A stretch of DNA of 64,000 nt from contig NZ_QEKQ01000006.1 of the NCBI RefSeq assembly GCF_003096655.1, forward strand, positions 1 to 64,000. The letters run 5' to 3'. Both the position numbers and the translations under genes were made by a program. The notes under the pieces are model-generated. The model did not search any database and was not told the origin of the DNA. It was given only the letters and a program-made list of their open reading frames with translations. Below are positions 7,605-15,854 of the stretch, in pieces. Source of the stretch: Tamilnaduibacter salinus (GTDB taxonomy: Bacteria > Pseudomonadota > Gammaproteobacteria > Pseudomonadales > Oleiphilaceae). Position 1 is the stretch's first letter, and the number at the start of each line of letters is the position of its first letter.

Positions 7605-8428
7605 CAGATCCCCTCCCCGAGATAGACTTCGACGACTTTGGGGTCATTGGAGACCGCATCCATGCTGCCCTCGGCCAGCACGCTGCCCTGGTGCAGGACG
7701 GTGACGGTGCGGGCGATGGAGCGCACGAAGCCCATGTCGTGCTCGACCACCACCACGGACTGCTGGCCCGCCAGGCCGGTGAGCAGTTCGGCGGTGCGTT
7801 CCATTTCCTGTTCGGTCATGCCGGCAACTGGTTCGTCCACCAGCAGCAGTCGCGGGCGCTGCATCAGCAGCATGCCGATCTCCAGCCACTGTTTCTGGCC
7901 ATGGGAGAGCACGCCCGCCTCGCGGCGCCAGAGATCCTTTAGGCCGGTCATCTCCAGCACCTCGCCGATGCGGTCGCGGTGCTCACCGGTCAGGCGCGCG
8001 GTGAGCGTGGGGAACACGCGCTTGTCGGCGGCCATGGCCAGTTCCAGGTTCTCGAACACCGACAGGGCCTCAAACACGGTGGGCTTCTGGAACTTGCGGC
8101 CGATGCCCAGCGAGGCGATGTCCGGCTCGTTCATGCGCAGCAGGTTGTGACGGCTGCCGAACCAGACCGAGCCGGTGTCCGGGCGGGTCTTGCCGGTGAT
8201 GATGTCCATCATCGTGGTCTTGCCCGCGCCGTTGGGGCCGATGATGCAGCGCAGTTCGCCGTCATCGATGGTCAGGTTCAGGTCGTCGATGGCCCGGAAG
8301 CCATCGAAGCTGACCGTGACGTCCTCCAGATACAGGATTGGGCCGTGGCGTACGTCCACCGGCGAGGCGGTGGGCGCGAGAAAGTCGAACACCCGGTCCC
8401 GTTCGGTGAATTCCGTGAAGATGCTCAT
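7604..8428 (-). CDS. urtD: Urea ABC transporter ATP-binding protein UrtD
   Basis: The 274-residue ATPase partner of UrtE. It has Walker A GPNGAGKTT (about 66-74), the family-typical IGRKFQKPTVFE, a signature region HGQKQWLEIGMLLMQRP, in which the usual LSGGQ is replaced by LSHGQ as in LivG/UrtD proteins, and Walker B LLLVDEP. An N-terminal extension of about 25 residues is normal for UrtD. It overlaps urtC by four bases and urtE by one. Confidence 0.95.
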   Translation of the reverse strand: MSIFTEFTERDRVFDFLAPTASPVDVRHGPILYLEDVTVSFDGFRAIDDLNLTIDDGELRCIIGPNGAGKTTMMDIITGKTRPDTGSVWFGSRHNLLRMNEPDIASLGIGRKFQKPTVFEALSVFENLELAMAADKRVFPTLTARLTGEHRDRIGEVLEMTGLKDLWRREAGVLSHGQKQWLEIGMLLMQRPRLLLVDEPVAGMTEQEMERTAELLTGLAGQQSVVVVEHDMGFVRSIARTVTVLHQGSVLAEGSMDAVSNDPKVVEVYLGEGI

Positions 8429-9567
8429 GCGGTGGCCTCCTGTGCGGTCGTGTCGCTGTCGTCGTCATCCGGCCGCTTTTTCTTGGGCAGCAGCCCGGCG
8501 ATGCCCTTGGGCAGGAACACGGTCACGAACACGAACAGGCCACCCAGCGCGAACAGCCAGGCCTCGGGCATGATGCCGGTGAACACCGACTTGGCGTAGT
8601 TGACCACCAGCGCGCCGATCACCGCGCCGTAGAGCGTCGCACGACCACCAAGCGCCACCCAGAGCACGATCTCGATGGAGAAGATGGGCGAGAACTGGTT
8701 CGGGTTGATGATGCCCGCCTGGGGCACATAGAGCGCCCCGGCCACGCCCGCCAGCATCGCGGAGACCACGAAAATGAACAGCTGCACACGCTCGACCCGG
8801 TAACCCAGGAAGCGGGTTCGGGCTTCGGCATCCCGACAGGCGACGCTCACCCTTCCGAGCTTGCTGGTGACGATGGCCCGGCAGAGCACGTAGCCGATGG
8901 CCAGGGCGACGCCCGTGGCGATGAACAGGCCCAGTCTTGTGCCATCCGTCAACAGCGAGAACCCGAGCAGGTCCTTGAAGTCCGTGAACCCGTTGTTGCC
9001 CCCGAAGCCCATCTCGTTGCGGTAGAACGCGAGCATCAGGGCGAAGGTCAGCGCCTGGGTCATGATCGACAGGTAGACGCCGGTCACCCGTGAGCGGAAG
9101 GCCAGATAACCGAACACGAACGCCAGCGCCGCCGGGGCCAGCAGCACCATCAGGAAGGCGAACCAGGCCATGTCAAAGCCGTGCCAGTACCAGGGCAGCT
9201 GATCCCAGTTGAGGAAGACCATGAAGTCCGGCAGTACCGGATGGCCGTACTCGCCCCGGGTGCCGATCTGGCGCATCAGGTACATGCCCATGGCGTAGCC
9301 GCCAACGGCAAAGAAGGCGCCGTGGCCGAGACTCAGGATGCCCAGATATCCCCAGACCAGATCCACCGCCACCGCCAGCAGCGCGTAGCACAGGTATTTG
9401 CCCATCAGCGTGACGGTGTAGATGCTCATGTGCAGCGCGTGACCTTCCGGGAAGACTAGGTGCATGAGCACCACCGCGGTCATGGCCGCCGCCAGCAGGC
9501 CTAGAAAGAGTCGGGTGGACCCTTCCGTCAGCGGACGGGTGAGCCACATTCGGTTGGAATCGGTCAT
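8425..9567 (-). CDS. urtC: Urea ABC transporter permease UrtC
   Basis: The 380-residue inner-membrane permease has about ten hydrophobic helices and the LivM-type motif SLGHGAFFAVGGYAMGMYL (about 95-113). The start at 9567 (MTDSNRMWLTRP) lies one base after the urtB stop. The open frame continues 96 codons further upstream, but that stretch only shadows urtB. A polar Lys/Asp-rich C-terminal tail (KKKRPDDDDSD) ends the protein. Confidence 0.93.
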   Translation of the reverse strand: MTDSNRMWLTRPLTEGSTRLFLGLLAAAMTAVVLMHLVFPEGHALHMSIYTVTLMGKYLCYALLAVAVDLVWGYLGILSLGHGAFFAVGGYAMGMYLMRQIGTRGEYGHPVLPDFMVFLNWDQLPWYWHGFDMAWFAFLMVLLAPAALAFVFGYLAFRSRVTGVYLSIMTQALTFALMLAFYRNEMGFGGNNGFTDFKDLLGFSLLTDGTRLGLFIATGVALAIGYVLCRAIVTSKLGRVSVACRDAEARTRFLGYRVERVQLFIFVVSAMLAGVAGALYVPQAGIINPNQFSPIFSIEIVLWVALGGRATLYGAVIGALVVNYAKSVFTGIMPEAWLFALGGLFVFVTVFLPKGIAGLLPKKKRPDDDDSDTTAQEATA

Positions 9568-9568
9568 A

Positions 9569-11152
9569 TCAGCCCTCCGCTGCCCGGCCCTTCTGCGGGA
9601 AGAGTCCGCGCGGGCGTTTCTGGATGAACAGGATGATGAAGACCAGCACCACAACCTTCGCCAGCACGGCGCCCGCCCAGGGTTCGAGCAACTGGTTGAT
9701 GGTGCCCAGCGACAGGCCCGCGACCAGCGTGCCCCAGAGGTTCCCGACGCCGCCGAAGACCACGACCATGAATGAGTCCACGATGTAGTTCTGGCCGAGA
9801 TTCGGACCGACGTTGGTGGTCTGCGAAAGCGCCACGCCGGCCAGCCCGGCCACACCGGAGCCCAGCGCGAAGGTCATGATGTCCACGCGGGTGGCGCGGA
9901 TGCCCATGGAGCGGGCCATGGCGCGGTTCTGGGTGACGGCGCGCACGTCCAGCCCGAGCCGGGTGCGGCGCATGACGAGCATCAGGCCCGCGAACACCAC
10001 CAGGGCGAAGCCGATGATGTAGAGGCGGTTGAGGGTCAGCGAGAGCGCCTCGTTGATCATGATCGAGCCGCTCATCCATTCCGGCGTGACGACGGTCCGG
10101 TTGAGCGGGGAGATGACGGTCCGCACCAGTTGCTGGAGGATCAGGCTCACGCCGAAGGTGGCGAGCAGGGTTTCCAGTGGGCGCCCCTTGAGGAACTGGA
10201 TGACGCTGCGCTCGATGATGATGCCCGCGAACGCGGACACCAGAAAGCCGGCCGGAATGGCCAGAATCAGCGCCAGCCCCGGCTGACCGGGCAGGAGCTG
10301 CTGCATGCCCCAGGCGGTATAGGCACCGAGCATGATGAGTTCGCCATGGGCCATGTTGATCACGCCCATGACGCCGAAGGTGATGGTCAGACCAATGGCC
10401 GCCAGCACCAGTACCGAGCCGAGACTGAGGCCGAAGTAGAGCGTCTCGGCGGCTTTGTTGAGCTTGAGCTTCTGCTCGATGGAGGCCATGGCCTCCTGCG
10501 CGGCCGCGGCCATCGCCGGGTCGTCGCTACCGGCGGCGCCATTCAGGGCCGAGCGGGCGTCACTGTTGAGGCTGCCCGACAGGACGGACACCGCACTGAC
10601 ATCGCCCTGCTCCACGCGGTAGATCGCCAGGGCCTGGGCCAGCTTTTCGCGCACATCCTCGTCGCTGGCCTGATTCATCAATGTCTCGACGGGGCCGACC
10701 AGGTCCTCGTCCACCTGCCCGCGCAGATCGCCGGCGGCCTGACGGCGCTGGTCGATGTCGTCCACGGTCAGGTCCAGCAGTGCCAGCGTGTTGGCGATCT
10801 GACTGCGCATGGCGTTGTTGATCCGGACCCGGTCGAGGTTACGGCGGGAGACTTCCCCGATCGCCTCACCCGTGAGGGCGTCCTCCACAGTCCAGTCGCG
10901 ACCGCGGTTTTCCAGAACCACCACGAACTGGCCGGAGTCTTTCATGCGGCTGAGCTTGTTGTCCGCGAACGCCTCCAGCCAGCGGCGGGCGCGGGGATCG
11001 CCACTCTCGGCAATCGCGGTGACAGCAGCGGCCTTGTCCCGCTCTGTCAGGTTGTTCAGTAGCGCCTGACCGTCCGTTTCAGCGGCGACCAGTCCGGTCC
11101 ATGCCATCAGCCAGGCAAGCAGCACCGGTGTGAGCCATCGACGGATGCTCAT
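9569..11152 (-). CDS. urtB: Urea ABC transporter permease UrtB
   Basis: A 527-residue permease. It has a signal-like N-terminus (about 1-24) and a roughly 200-residue soluble helical domain, as is typical of UrtB but not of LivH. A LivH-type membrane domain with about eight helices follows, including ITFGVMGVINMAHGELIMLGAY (about 258-279). It pairs with UrtC to form the urea channel. It follows urtA after an 81-bp gap with a strong hairpin. Confidence 0.94.
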   Translation of the reverse strand: MSIRRWLTPVLLAWLMAWTGLVAAETDGQALLNNLTERDKAAAVTAIAESGDPRARRWLEAFADNKLSRMKDSGQFVVVLENRGRDWTVEDALTGEAIGEVSRRNLDRVRINNAMRSQIANTLALLDLTVDDIDQRRQAAGDLRGQVDEDLVGPVETLMNQASDEDVREKLAQALAIYRVEQGDVSAVSVLSGSLNSDARSALNGAAGSDDPAMAAAAQEAMASIEQKLKLNKAAETLYFGLSLGSVLVLAAIGLTITFGVMGVINMAHGELIMLGAYTAWGMQQLLPGQPGLALILAIPAGFLVSAFAGIIIERSVIQFLKGRPLETLLATFGVSLILQQLVRTVISPLNRTVVTPEWMSGSIMINEALSLTLNRLYIIGFALVVFAGLMLVMRRTRLGLDVRAVTQNRAMARSMGIRATRVDIMTFALGSGVAGLAGVALSQTTNVGPNLGQNYIVDSFMVVVFGGVGNLWGTLVAGLSLGTINQLLEPWAGAVLAKVVVLVFIILFIQKRPRGLFPQKGRAAEG

Positions 11153-11195
11153 GATCGTGTCCTTGCTCGTTATCGGAATCGTGGGCGGGGAATGA

Positions 11196-11223
11196 GGGGC
11201 CGCGGCGTGGGGCCGCGGACCCC
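11196..11223 (-). other. GC-rich hairpin between urtA and urtB
   Basis: GGGG (11196-11199) plus CCGCGG (11200-11205) can pair with CCGCGG (11213-11218) plus CCCC (11220-11223), leaving a 7-base loop and one bulged A. No T-tract follows on the minus strand, so it is not a complete terminator. Similar hairpins after the binding-protein gene of ABC operons often stabilise that part of the transcript; here this is inference. Confidence 0.5.
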
Positions 11224-11233
11224 GATTGCGGTG

Positions 11234-12544
11234 TTATTCCGCTTCGGCAGCTTCCTGCTGACCGCCACACTCGCCCTTCACAACGTTGTAGTTGCCGCAC
11301 TTCATCGGAGCGCGCCAGTCGCTGATCAGGTCACGTGAGCCTTCGAGGTAGTCCGACCAGGCATCGCCCGCAACCGCACCCGGTGTGCGCGAGACGGTGG
11401 CGAACTGGCCGTTGTCCTGGATTTCACCAATCAATACCGGCTTGGTGATGTGGTGGTTCGGCATCATGGTGGCAATGCCGCCGGTCAGATTCGGCACGGA
11501 GACGCCGATAATGGCATCCTTCACCGCTTCCACCTCGGTCGTGCCGGCTTTCTCGACGGCCTGGGTCCACATATTGAAGCCGATGTAATGGGCTTCCATC
11601 GGATCGTTGGTCACAACCGTGTCGTCGTCGTTGTACTCGATCCACTGGTCGATGAAGTCGTAGTTGGCATCGGTGGGGACGCTCATGAAGTAGTTCCATG
11701 CCGCCAGGTGGCCGACCAGCGGGCCGGTATCGATGCCGGACAGCTCCTGCTCACCCACCGAGAAGGCGATGACGGGAATGTCGGTGGCTTCGATGCCCTG
11801 GTTGGCGAGTTCCTGGTAGAACGGCACGTTGGCGTCGCCGTTGATGGTGGAGACCACAGCGGTTTTCTTGCCCTGGTTCCCGAACTCCTTGATGTCGGAA
11901 ACAATGGACTGCCAGTTGGAGTGACCGAACGGCGTGTAGTTGATCATGATGTCGTCATCCGACACGCCGTGATCGTTCAGGTAGGTCTCAAGGATCTTGT
12001 TGGTCGTGCGCGGGTAGACGTAGTCCGTGCCCGCCAGCACCCAGCGCTCAACGCCCAGTTCGTCCTTCAGGTAGTTCACGGCGGGAATAGCCTGCTGGTT
12101 GGGGGCAGCGCCGGTGTAGAAGATGTTCTCGGAAGATTCCTCACCCTCGTACTGCACCGGGTAGAACATCAGGCCGTTGAGTTCCTCGACCACCGGCAGC
12201 ACGGATTTGCGGGACACGGAGGTCCAGCTGCCGAAGATCACGTCCACTTCTTCCTCGGCGAGCAGCTCGCGGGCTTTCTCGGCGAACAGCGGCCAGTCGG
12301 ACGCCGGATCGACGACCACCGGCTCAATGTCCCGGCCGAGCAGACCGCCTTTCTCATTCTGCTCCTCAATGAGCATCATGACGGTGTCTTTCAGGGTGGA
12401 CTCACTGATGGCCATGGTGCCGGACAGTGAATGCAGAATGCCGACCTTGATCGGGTCCTCATCCTGAGCGTGAACGCCGGTCGCGCCCAGCGCCAGGGAC
12501 GCGGCGGCCAGTACACTGGCAATGCGGGTCTTGGGTGTATTCAC
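11234..12544 (-). CDS. urtA: Urea ABC transporter substrate-binding protein UrtA
   Basis: The 436-residue periplasmic receptor has a signal peptide (residues 1-26, ending GATGVHAQ) followed by a Peripla_BP_6-type fold opening IKVGILHSLSGTMAISESTLKD. The segments GSWTSVSRKSVLPVVEELNGLMFYPVQYEGEE and FYTGAAPNQQAIPA are those of UrtA/AmiC-like urea or short-amide receptors. First gene of the cluster; the sigma-54 promoter lies about 85-100 bases upstream of its ATG. Confidence 0.95.
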   Translation of the reverse strand: MNTPKTRIASVLAAASLALGATGVHAQDEDPIKVGILHSLSGTMAISESTLKDTVMMLIEEQNEKGGLLGRDIEPVVVDPASDWPLFAEKARELLAEEEVDVIFGSWTSVSRKSVLPVVEELNGLMFYPVQYEGEESSENIFYTGAAPNQQAIPAVNYLKDELGVERWVLAGTDYVYPRTTNKILETYLNDHGVSDDDIMINYTPFGHSNWQSIVSDIKEFGNQGKKTAVVSTINGDANVPFYQELANQGIEATDIPVIAFSVGEQELSGIDTGPLVGHLAAWNYFMSVPTDANYDFIDQWIEYNDDDTVVTNDPMEAHYIGFNMWTQAVEKAGTTEVEAVKDAIIGVSVPNLTGGIATMMPNHHITKPVLIGEIQDNGQFATVSRTPGAVAGDAWSDYLEGSRDLISDWRAPMKCGNYNVVKGECGGQQEAAEAE

Positions 12545-12628
12545 GTCGTTCTCCTTGCAATCTCATTATGATGCTGCGCCGAACTGGCGCAGGCCGACAC
12601 GAATGCGCCGACGACGTGCACCTGCAAT

Positions 12629-12644
12629 TGCAAGCAATGTGCCA
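12629..12644 (-). promoter_or_regulatory. Sigma-54 (-24/-12) promoter of the urt-ure operon
   Basis: On the minus strand TGGCACATTGCTTGCA matches the RpoN consensus TGGCAC-N5-TTGCA at every fixed position, with the correct 10-base step between GG and GC. It lies 85-100 bases upstream of urtA and downstream of NtrC-like sites. This implies nitrogen-limitation control of urea import and hydrolysis. Confidence 0.87.
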
Positions 12645-12694
12645 CCGGAGAGAACGTATTTTTTGCGCATTTATTTCAAACGCTTGCAGCGTTG

Positions 12695-12711
12695 TGGCGA
12701 ATTTTTCGCCA
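12695..12711. other. Perfect hairpin in the urt regulatory region
   Basis: TGGCGAA (12695-12701) and TTCGCCA (12705-12711) flank TTT. A second small hairpin, AACGCT with AGCGTT, lies just to its left (about 12679-12694), next to an AT-rich stretch at 12659-12678. The position between the NtrC-like site and the sigma-54 promoter is where DNA bending, for example by IHF, would be expected; no confident IHF match was found. Confidence 0.3.
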
Positions 12712-12718
12712 GCCACTC

Positions 12719-12735
12719 AGGACCAGACTGGTGCA
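12719..12735. promoter_or_regulatory. NtrC-like binding site, proximal
   Basis: AGGACCAGACTGGTGCA matches the NtrC consensus TGCACCA-N3-TGGTGCA at 12 of 14 fixed positions, with a perfect right half. It is about 75-90 bases upstream of the -24 element, a usual enhancer distance. Confidence 0.65.
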
Positions 12736-12810
12736 TCCGAAATCGCAAAACGCACCAGCTCAGCACTCGAAAAACGGAAACGGCATGGTATTGGTGCGTG
12801 TTGTAAATGG

Positions 12811-12827
12811 AGTGCCAGAGTGGTGCA
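12811..12827. promoter_or_regulatory. NtrC-like binding site, distal
   Basis: AGTGCCAGAGTGGTGCA matches the NtrC consensus at 11 of 14 fixed positions, again with a perfect right half. A weaker version (9 of 14) lies at 12783-12799. Paired enhancer sites are usual for NtrC, which acts as an oligomer. Confidence 0.5.
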
Positions 12828-12849
12828 GACGGGAGAATAGAGAGGCGAC

Positions 12850-12873
12850 GTCGCCGCCGCAGTGGGCGGCGAC
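12850..12873 (-). terminator. Strong hairpin downstream of the exported-protein cluster
   Basis: GTCGCCGCC (12850-12858) pairs perfectly with GGCGGCGAC (12865-12873) around six bases, 20 bases after the stop of the gene ending at 12893. On the minus strand it is followed by GTCGCCTCTCTATTC rather than a clean T-tract, so termination is plausible but not certain. Confidence 0.4.
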
Positions 12874-12892
12874 ACGCAGATAGAAGCGTTTA

Positions 12893-13765
12893 TCAGGGAA
12901 TCGCCGGAATGGTGGCCTCATCATCCAGCTCATTTTCCAGCTTGCCGCCCAGGACGGCACTCTCCTCGCCCGAGGCCTTGTTCAAATGACCGCCAACGAC
13001 AACGGATTTGTTTCCTCGTGCCTCGTTGAAGTAACCGCCGACAACGACCGAGCGTTCACCCTCCGCCGTGCCGAAACGCCCGCCTGAGACGTGGCCATCC
13101 CGGCCCAGTACGGTATTCTGACGCCCCCCGCTGATCGTGCCATTCTCACCTCGCACGATATTAAGCGCCCCAAGGCTGATCGCGTTTTTTCTGGTGGTTG
13201 CGTTCTTGTACCCGACCGTCAGGCCGCCATTCCCACTGTAGGCATTCTCCCACCCGACCACGATGTTGTGCGAACCGCTCCGGTGGTCAGCCGACCAGAC
13301 TTCGCCCGCACCCTCGCAGGCCGTCCGGTCATCGTACTGTCCGTCCGAACAGACTTCGGGCACGGTGGAGGTCGCTTTGACTCGGGCACCACCGTACCCA
13401 ACAATCAGGTTACCGAGCCCGTTCGTCTGGTTGTTTTCCTGAGCGTTTTTCCCCGCTCCATCGGTCAGTTGGATGTTCACGCCCTCAAACACGATCCGCT
13501 GCTCATTCGGCTGAGCCGCATCCGCCTGCACCGTCACATGCTCGTTCATGTCCCGCAGGTTGGATGTCTGCTGCTCCAGCTGCTCGATTCGAGCCATCGC
13601 GTCGTTCAAGGCCGTGCGCAGGGCTTCAAAGTTTTCGTTCACTTCCTCGGCCCGCGCGGGTGTCCCCGACTGGAACTCGTTGGGAACGTTGACCTCGGCG
13701 TGACTCGCCACCGGCAGCAGGGTTGCCACCGTGATCGCGGCGGTGAAGGTTTTGATCGGTGTCAT
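12893..13765 (-). CDS. Exported protein with trimeric-autotransporter-head-like repeats
   Basis: A 290-residue protein with a signal peptide (residues 1-23, ending ASHA). The motif NEFQSGTPARAEEVNENFEAL (about 27-47) is common in phage tail-fibre-like and surface proteins. A coiled-coil segment follows (about 45-75). From about residue 180 there are 14-15-residue repeats such as GERSVVVGGYFNEARGNKS and GHLNKASGEESAVLGG, resembling YadA/Hia head repeats. No C-terminal beta-barrel anchor is present, so it is not a complete trimeric autotransporter. A start at 13765 is chosen for its AAAGGAG ribosome site. Last of three co-directional exported-protein genes; function unknown. Confidence 0.75.
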   Translation of the reverse strand: MTPIKTFTAAITVATLLPVASHAEVNVPNEFQSGTPARAEEVNENFEALRTALNDAMARIEQLEQQTSNLRDMNEHVTVQADAAQPNEQRIVFEGVNIQLTDGAGKNAQENNQTNGLGNLIVGYGGARVKATSTVPEVCSDGQYDDRTACEGAGEVWSADHRSGSHNIVVGWENAYSGNGGLTVGYKNATTRKNAISLGALNIVRGENGTISGGRQNTVLGRDGHVSGGRFGTAEGERSVVVGGYFNEARGNKSVVVGGHLNKASGEESAVLGGKLENELDDEATIPAIP

Positions 13766-13802
13766 GGTGATTGCTCCTTTCAGACCACATTGGACGGGGC
13801 GT

Positions 13803-13970
13803 CTACTGCCACTCGCCCTCATTCCATTTCATTTCGTTCCACTTGCCGGCTGCGGCGGGCTCGACAGAAGCGTCGCTGCCTCCGCCACCGCCACCACAGG
13901 CCGCCAGACCAAGGATGAACAGGGTCGCCAGGACCAGCAGGCCCCAGCGCCGTAGAAAAGAGGACTGCAT
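13803..13970 (-). CDS. Very small lipoprotein (55 residues)
   Basis: From the ATG at 13970 the frame gives a basic start (MQSSFLRRWG), a hydrophobic stretch and the lipobox LAAC at residues 22-25. A polyglycine linker follows, then a short tryptophan-rich tail containing WNEMKWNEGEWQ, and a TAG stop at 13803. Mature length is only 31 residues. The gene lies between two other exported-protein genes (gaps of 86 and 37 bases), and the clear lipobox argues that it is real. Function unknown; the repeated W-N-E pattern may be a binding tail. Confidence 0.7.
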   Translation of the reverse strand: MQSSFLRRWGLLVLATLFILGLAACGGGGGGSDASVEPAAAGKWNEMKWNEGEWQ

Positions 13971-14056
13971 AGGGGATACTCCTTTTCACAGGCGGGCTGA
14001 TCAGACCGCGACCGTCAGCCCCGCCCGTCACGGCAGCGCTGACGGCCGGAATCGCT

Positions 14057-15712
14057 TCAGGGCTGTTCCACTAGAATGCTGAGCTCCAGACTGGTGAGGT
14101 AATACGGGTCGCTCTCAAAAGTGGCGCGGTAACCGGTCCCGTTGAAGACCCGGACGACGTAGGTGCCGGCCGAGAGCGATCGCTCCAATGTGGTCGAGGT
14201 GCTGTCCGTGCCCGGACCACCCGTGAAGTCAAACCGTTCCTGATCGTTGAAGAACGTGATGCTGCCGTTGTTATCCTGATCTTCGAACAGTGCAATACGC
14301 ATGGAGCCCGAGCCCAGGTTGCTGTAGCCATCGACCGTGATGCGGTAGGTGCCATCAGTCGGCGCCTGGAACCGATAGTAACTGTAAGCCGGGAAGTCTG
14401 AACCAGAACCCACGTAGTTCCCGATCTTGCCGGCGAACCGCTCGCCCAGCGTCAGCGGCACCGCCTCGTCCAGTGACGGGCCGCCGTCGTTGAGCGGAAC
14501 GAGCCCGACGCGCAGCTCAGACGGACCGCCGTTGTCCGGAGTCGGTGCGTAGTAGACCTCGAGGCAGGTTCTCTCGTCATCATTGAGCCGGTTCGTCAGA
14601 CCCTCCACGACTGAGTCGCCGGTCGCACTGCCCTGCTCGGCCGACGACTCGCACTGCTCGCGGGTATCCTGATCATCAAAGTTGTAGAGCGTCCAGTTAT
14701 TGCCGCCAAAGGCGTTGCCAGACGACTTGGAGATTTCAATGCGGTAGTGACCGGCCGTCTCAAAAACCACGGCAGCGGCCGTGCGGGCCGTGTCAGACTG
14801 GCCCGGGGCGCCGCGATTGAGATCGGCCAGGGGGTCGTCGCTGGTACAGAGGATCTGGCGGTTGGACACGTTCAGACGGGTCTGCTCGCAGGCGCCGGGA
14901 ATCCAGCCGATGCCCGAGGCATCGCCGTTGGGCGGTTCGGTGTCGAACTCGGACTGGAGGTTGTCCCGGGCATCCTGAAGCAGCTGCGGATCCTGAGCCG
15001 CCGTTGTCACGGACTGATAGGCCGACTGGGCGTTGCCATTGATCTGTCCGTCGTCGGCAAAATCATCCCGCAGGCCGTCGAGATCAGTCTGGCTCAGGCC
15101 GGATTGCAGCACAGCGGCCGAGAACAGCAACAAACTGACATTGTCGCTCTCCGCTGACCCGGACTGTCCGTCCAAAAGATCCAGTTCGGTGGCCGGCGTG
15201 CTGGTGCCGACAATGGACTGCCATTCCTGCTCCGCCTGCGATCGGGCATCCGCAAAAGACTGGCCATTGCCCATCAGCGTGCGGACGCGCTGGGACTGGA
15301 TATGTGTGAAGAGGTTGATGTTGGCCTCACTGGCCTGGCTGGCCGCGATGACCGCGTCCAGATAGCGACTCTCACTGGAGAGACTGCCCTGCACTTCGTC
15401 GAAGAACGTGCCTTCAATGCGCAGCCGGGTGGCGCCACTCCATTCGAGGCCATCGAAGGCGTAGTTGCCCCGGCTGTCAGTGGTCGTCGTGGCAGCGGAC
15501 TGGGTGCCAATCGCGCCATCGGCCTGCAGGTTCCGGGCGGTCACATTGGCGCCCTGCTGGAACGGCCCCTTTTGGGACGTCCCCTGAACCGATGCGGCCT
15601 GCGAATCGCCCGGATCAACGCCACCACCGCCATCACTGCCACTATCCGCACACCCGGCCAGAGCCACCACCGCAGTGGACATCATCACGCATCGCCACGT
15701 CCATCCCGTCAT
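14057..15712 (-). CDS. Large lipoprotein with C-terminal PPC-like domain, unknown function
   Basis: A 551-residue protein with lipobox LAGC at residues 18-21, followed by a Ser/Asp/Gly-rich linker. An N-terminal part (about 40-110) resembles a carboxypeptidase-regulatory-like or Big beta-sandwich (TDSRGNYAFDGL). A helical middle (about 115-260) follows. The C-terminal region (about 410-550) has SYYRFQAPTDGTYRITVDGY and SAGTYVVRVFNGTGY, typical of bacterial pre-peptidase C-terminal (PPC) domains, which bind or stabilise in secreted enzymes. No protease domain is present. Start at 15712 has GGGAG nearby. Head gene of the three-gene exported cluster. Confidence 0.75.
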   Translation of the reverse strand: MTGWTWRCVMMSTAVVALAGCADSGSDGGGGVDPGDSQAASVQGTSQKGPFQQGANVTARNLQADGAIGTQSAATTTTDSRGNYAFDGLEWSGATRLRIEGTFFDEVQGSLSSESRYLDAVIAASQASEANINLFTHIQSQRVRTLMGNGQSFADARSQAEQEWQSIVGTSTPATELDLLDGQSGSAESDNVSLLLFSAAVLQSGLSQTDLDGLRDDFADDGQINGNAQSAYQSVTTAAQDPQLLQDARDNLQSEFDTEPPNGDASGIGWIPGACEQTRLNVSNRQILCTSDDPLADLNRGAPGQSDTARTAAAVVFETAGHYRIEISKSSGNAFGGNNWTLYNFDDQDTREQCESSAEQGSATGDSVVEGLTNRLNDDERTCLEVYYAPTPDNGGPSELRVGLVPLNDGGPSLDEAVPLTLGERFAGKIGNYVGSGSDFPAYSYYRFQAPTDGTYRITVDGYSNLGSGSMRIALFEDQDNNGSITFFNDQERFDFTGGPGTDSTSTTLERSLSAGTYVVRVFNGTGYRATFESDPYYLTSLELSILVEQP

Positions 15713-15854
15713 CGTCTCACTCCCATCCTGTCCCTGTTACATCGAGCAGGCTAAGACCTGCCACCCTCGAGACGAGTCTAGGGATGCGCCAGCCGTTCGG
15801 CTTCCTCATATATAGGGAGGCGACAAAAAACAGGTTGCCACGACGGGGTCGTCG

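Noticed and set aside
12893-13765. Complete trimeric autotransporter adhesin
   Set aside because: Head-like repeats and a coiled coil are present but no C-terminal YadA-type beta-barrel anchor exists.
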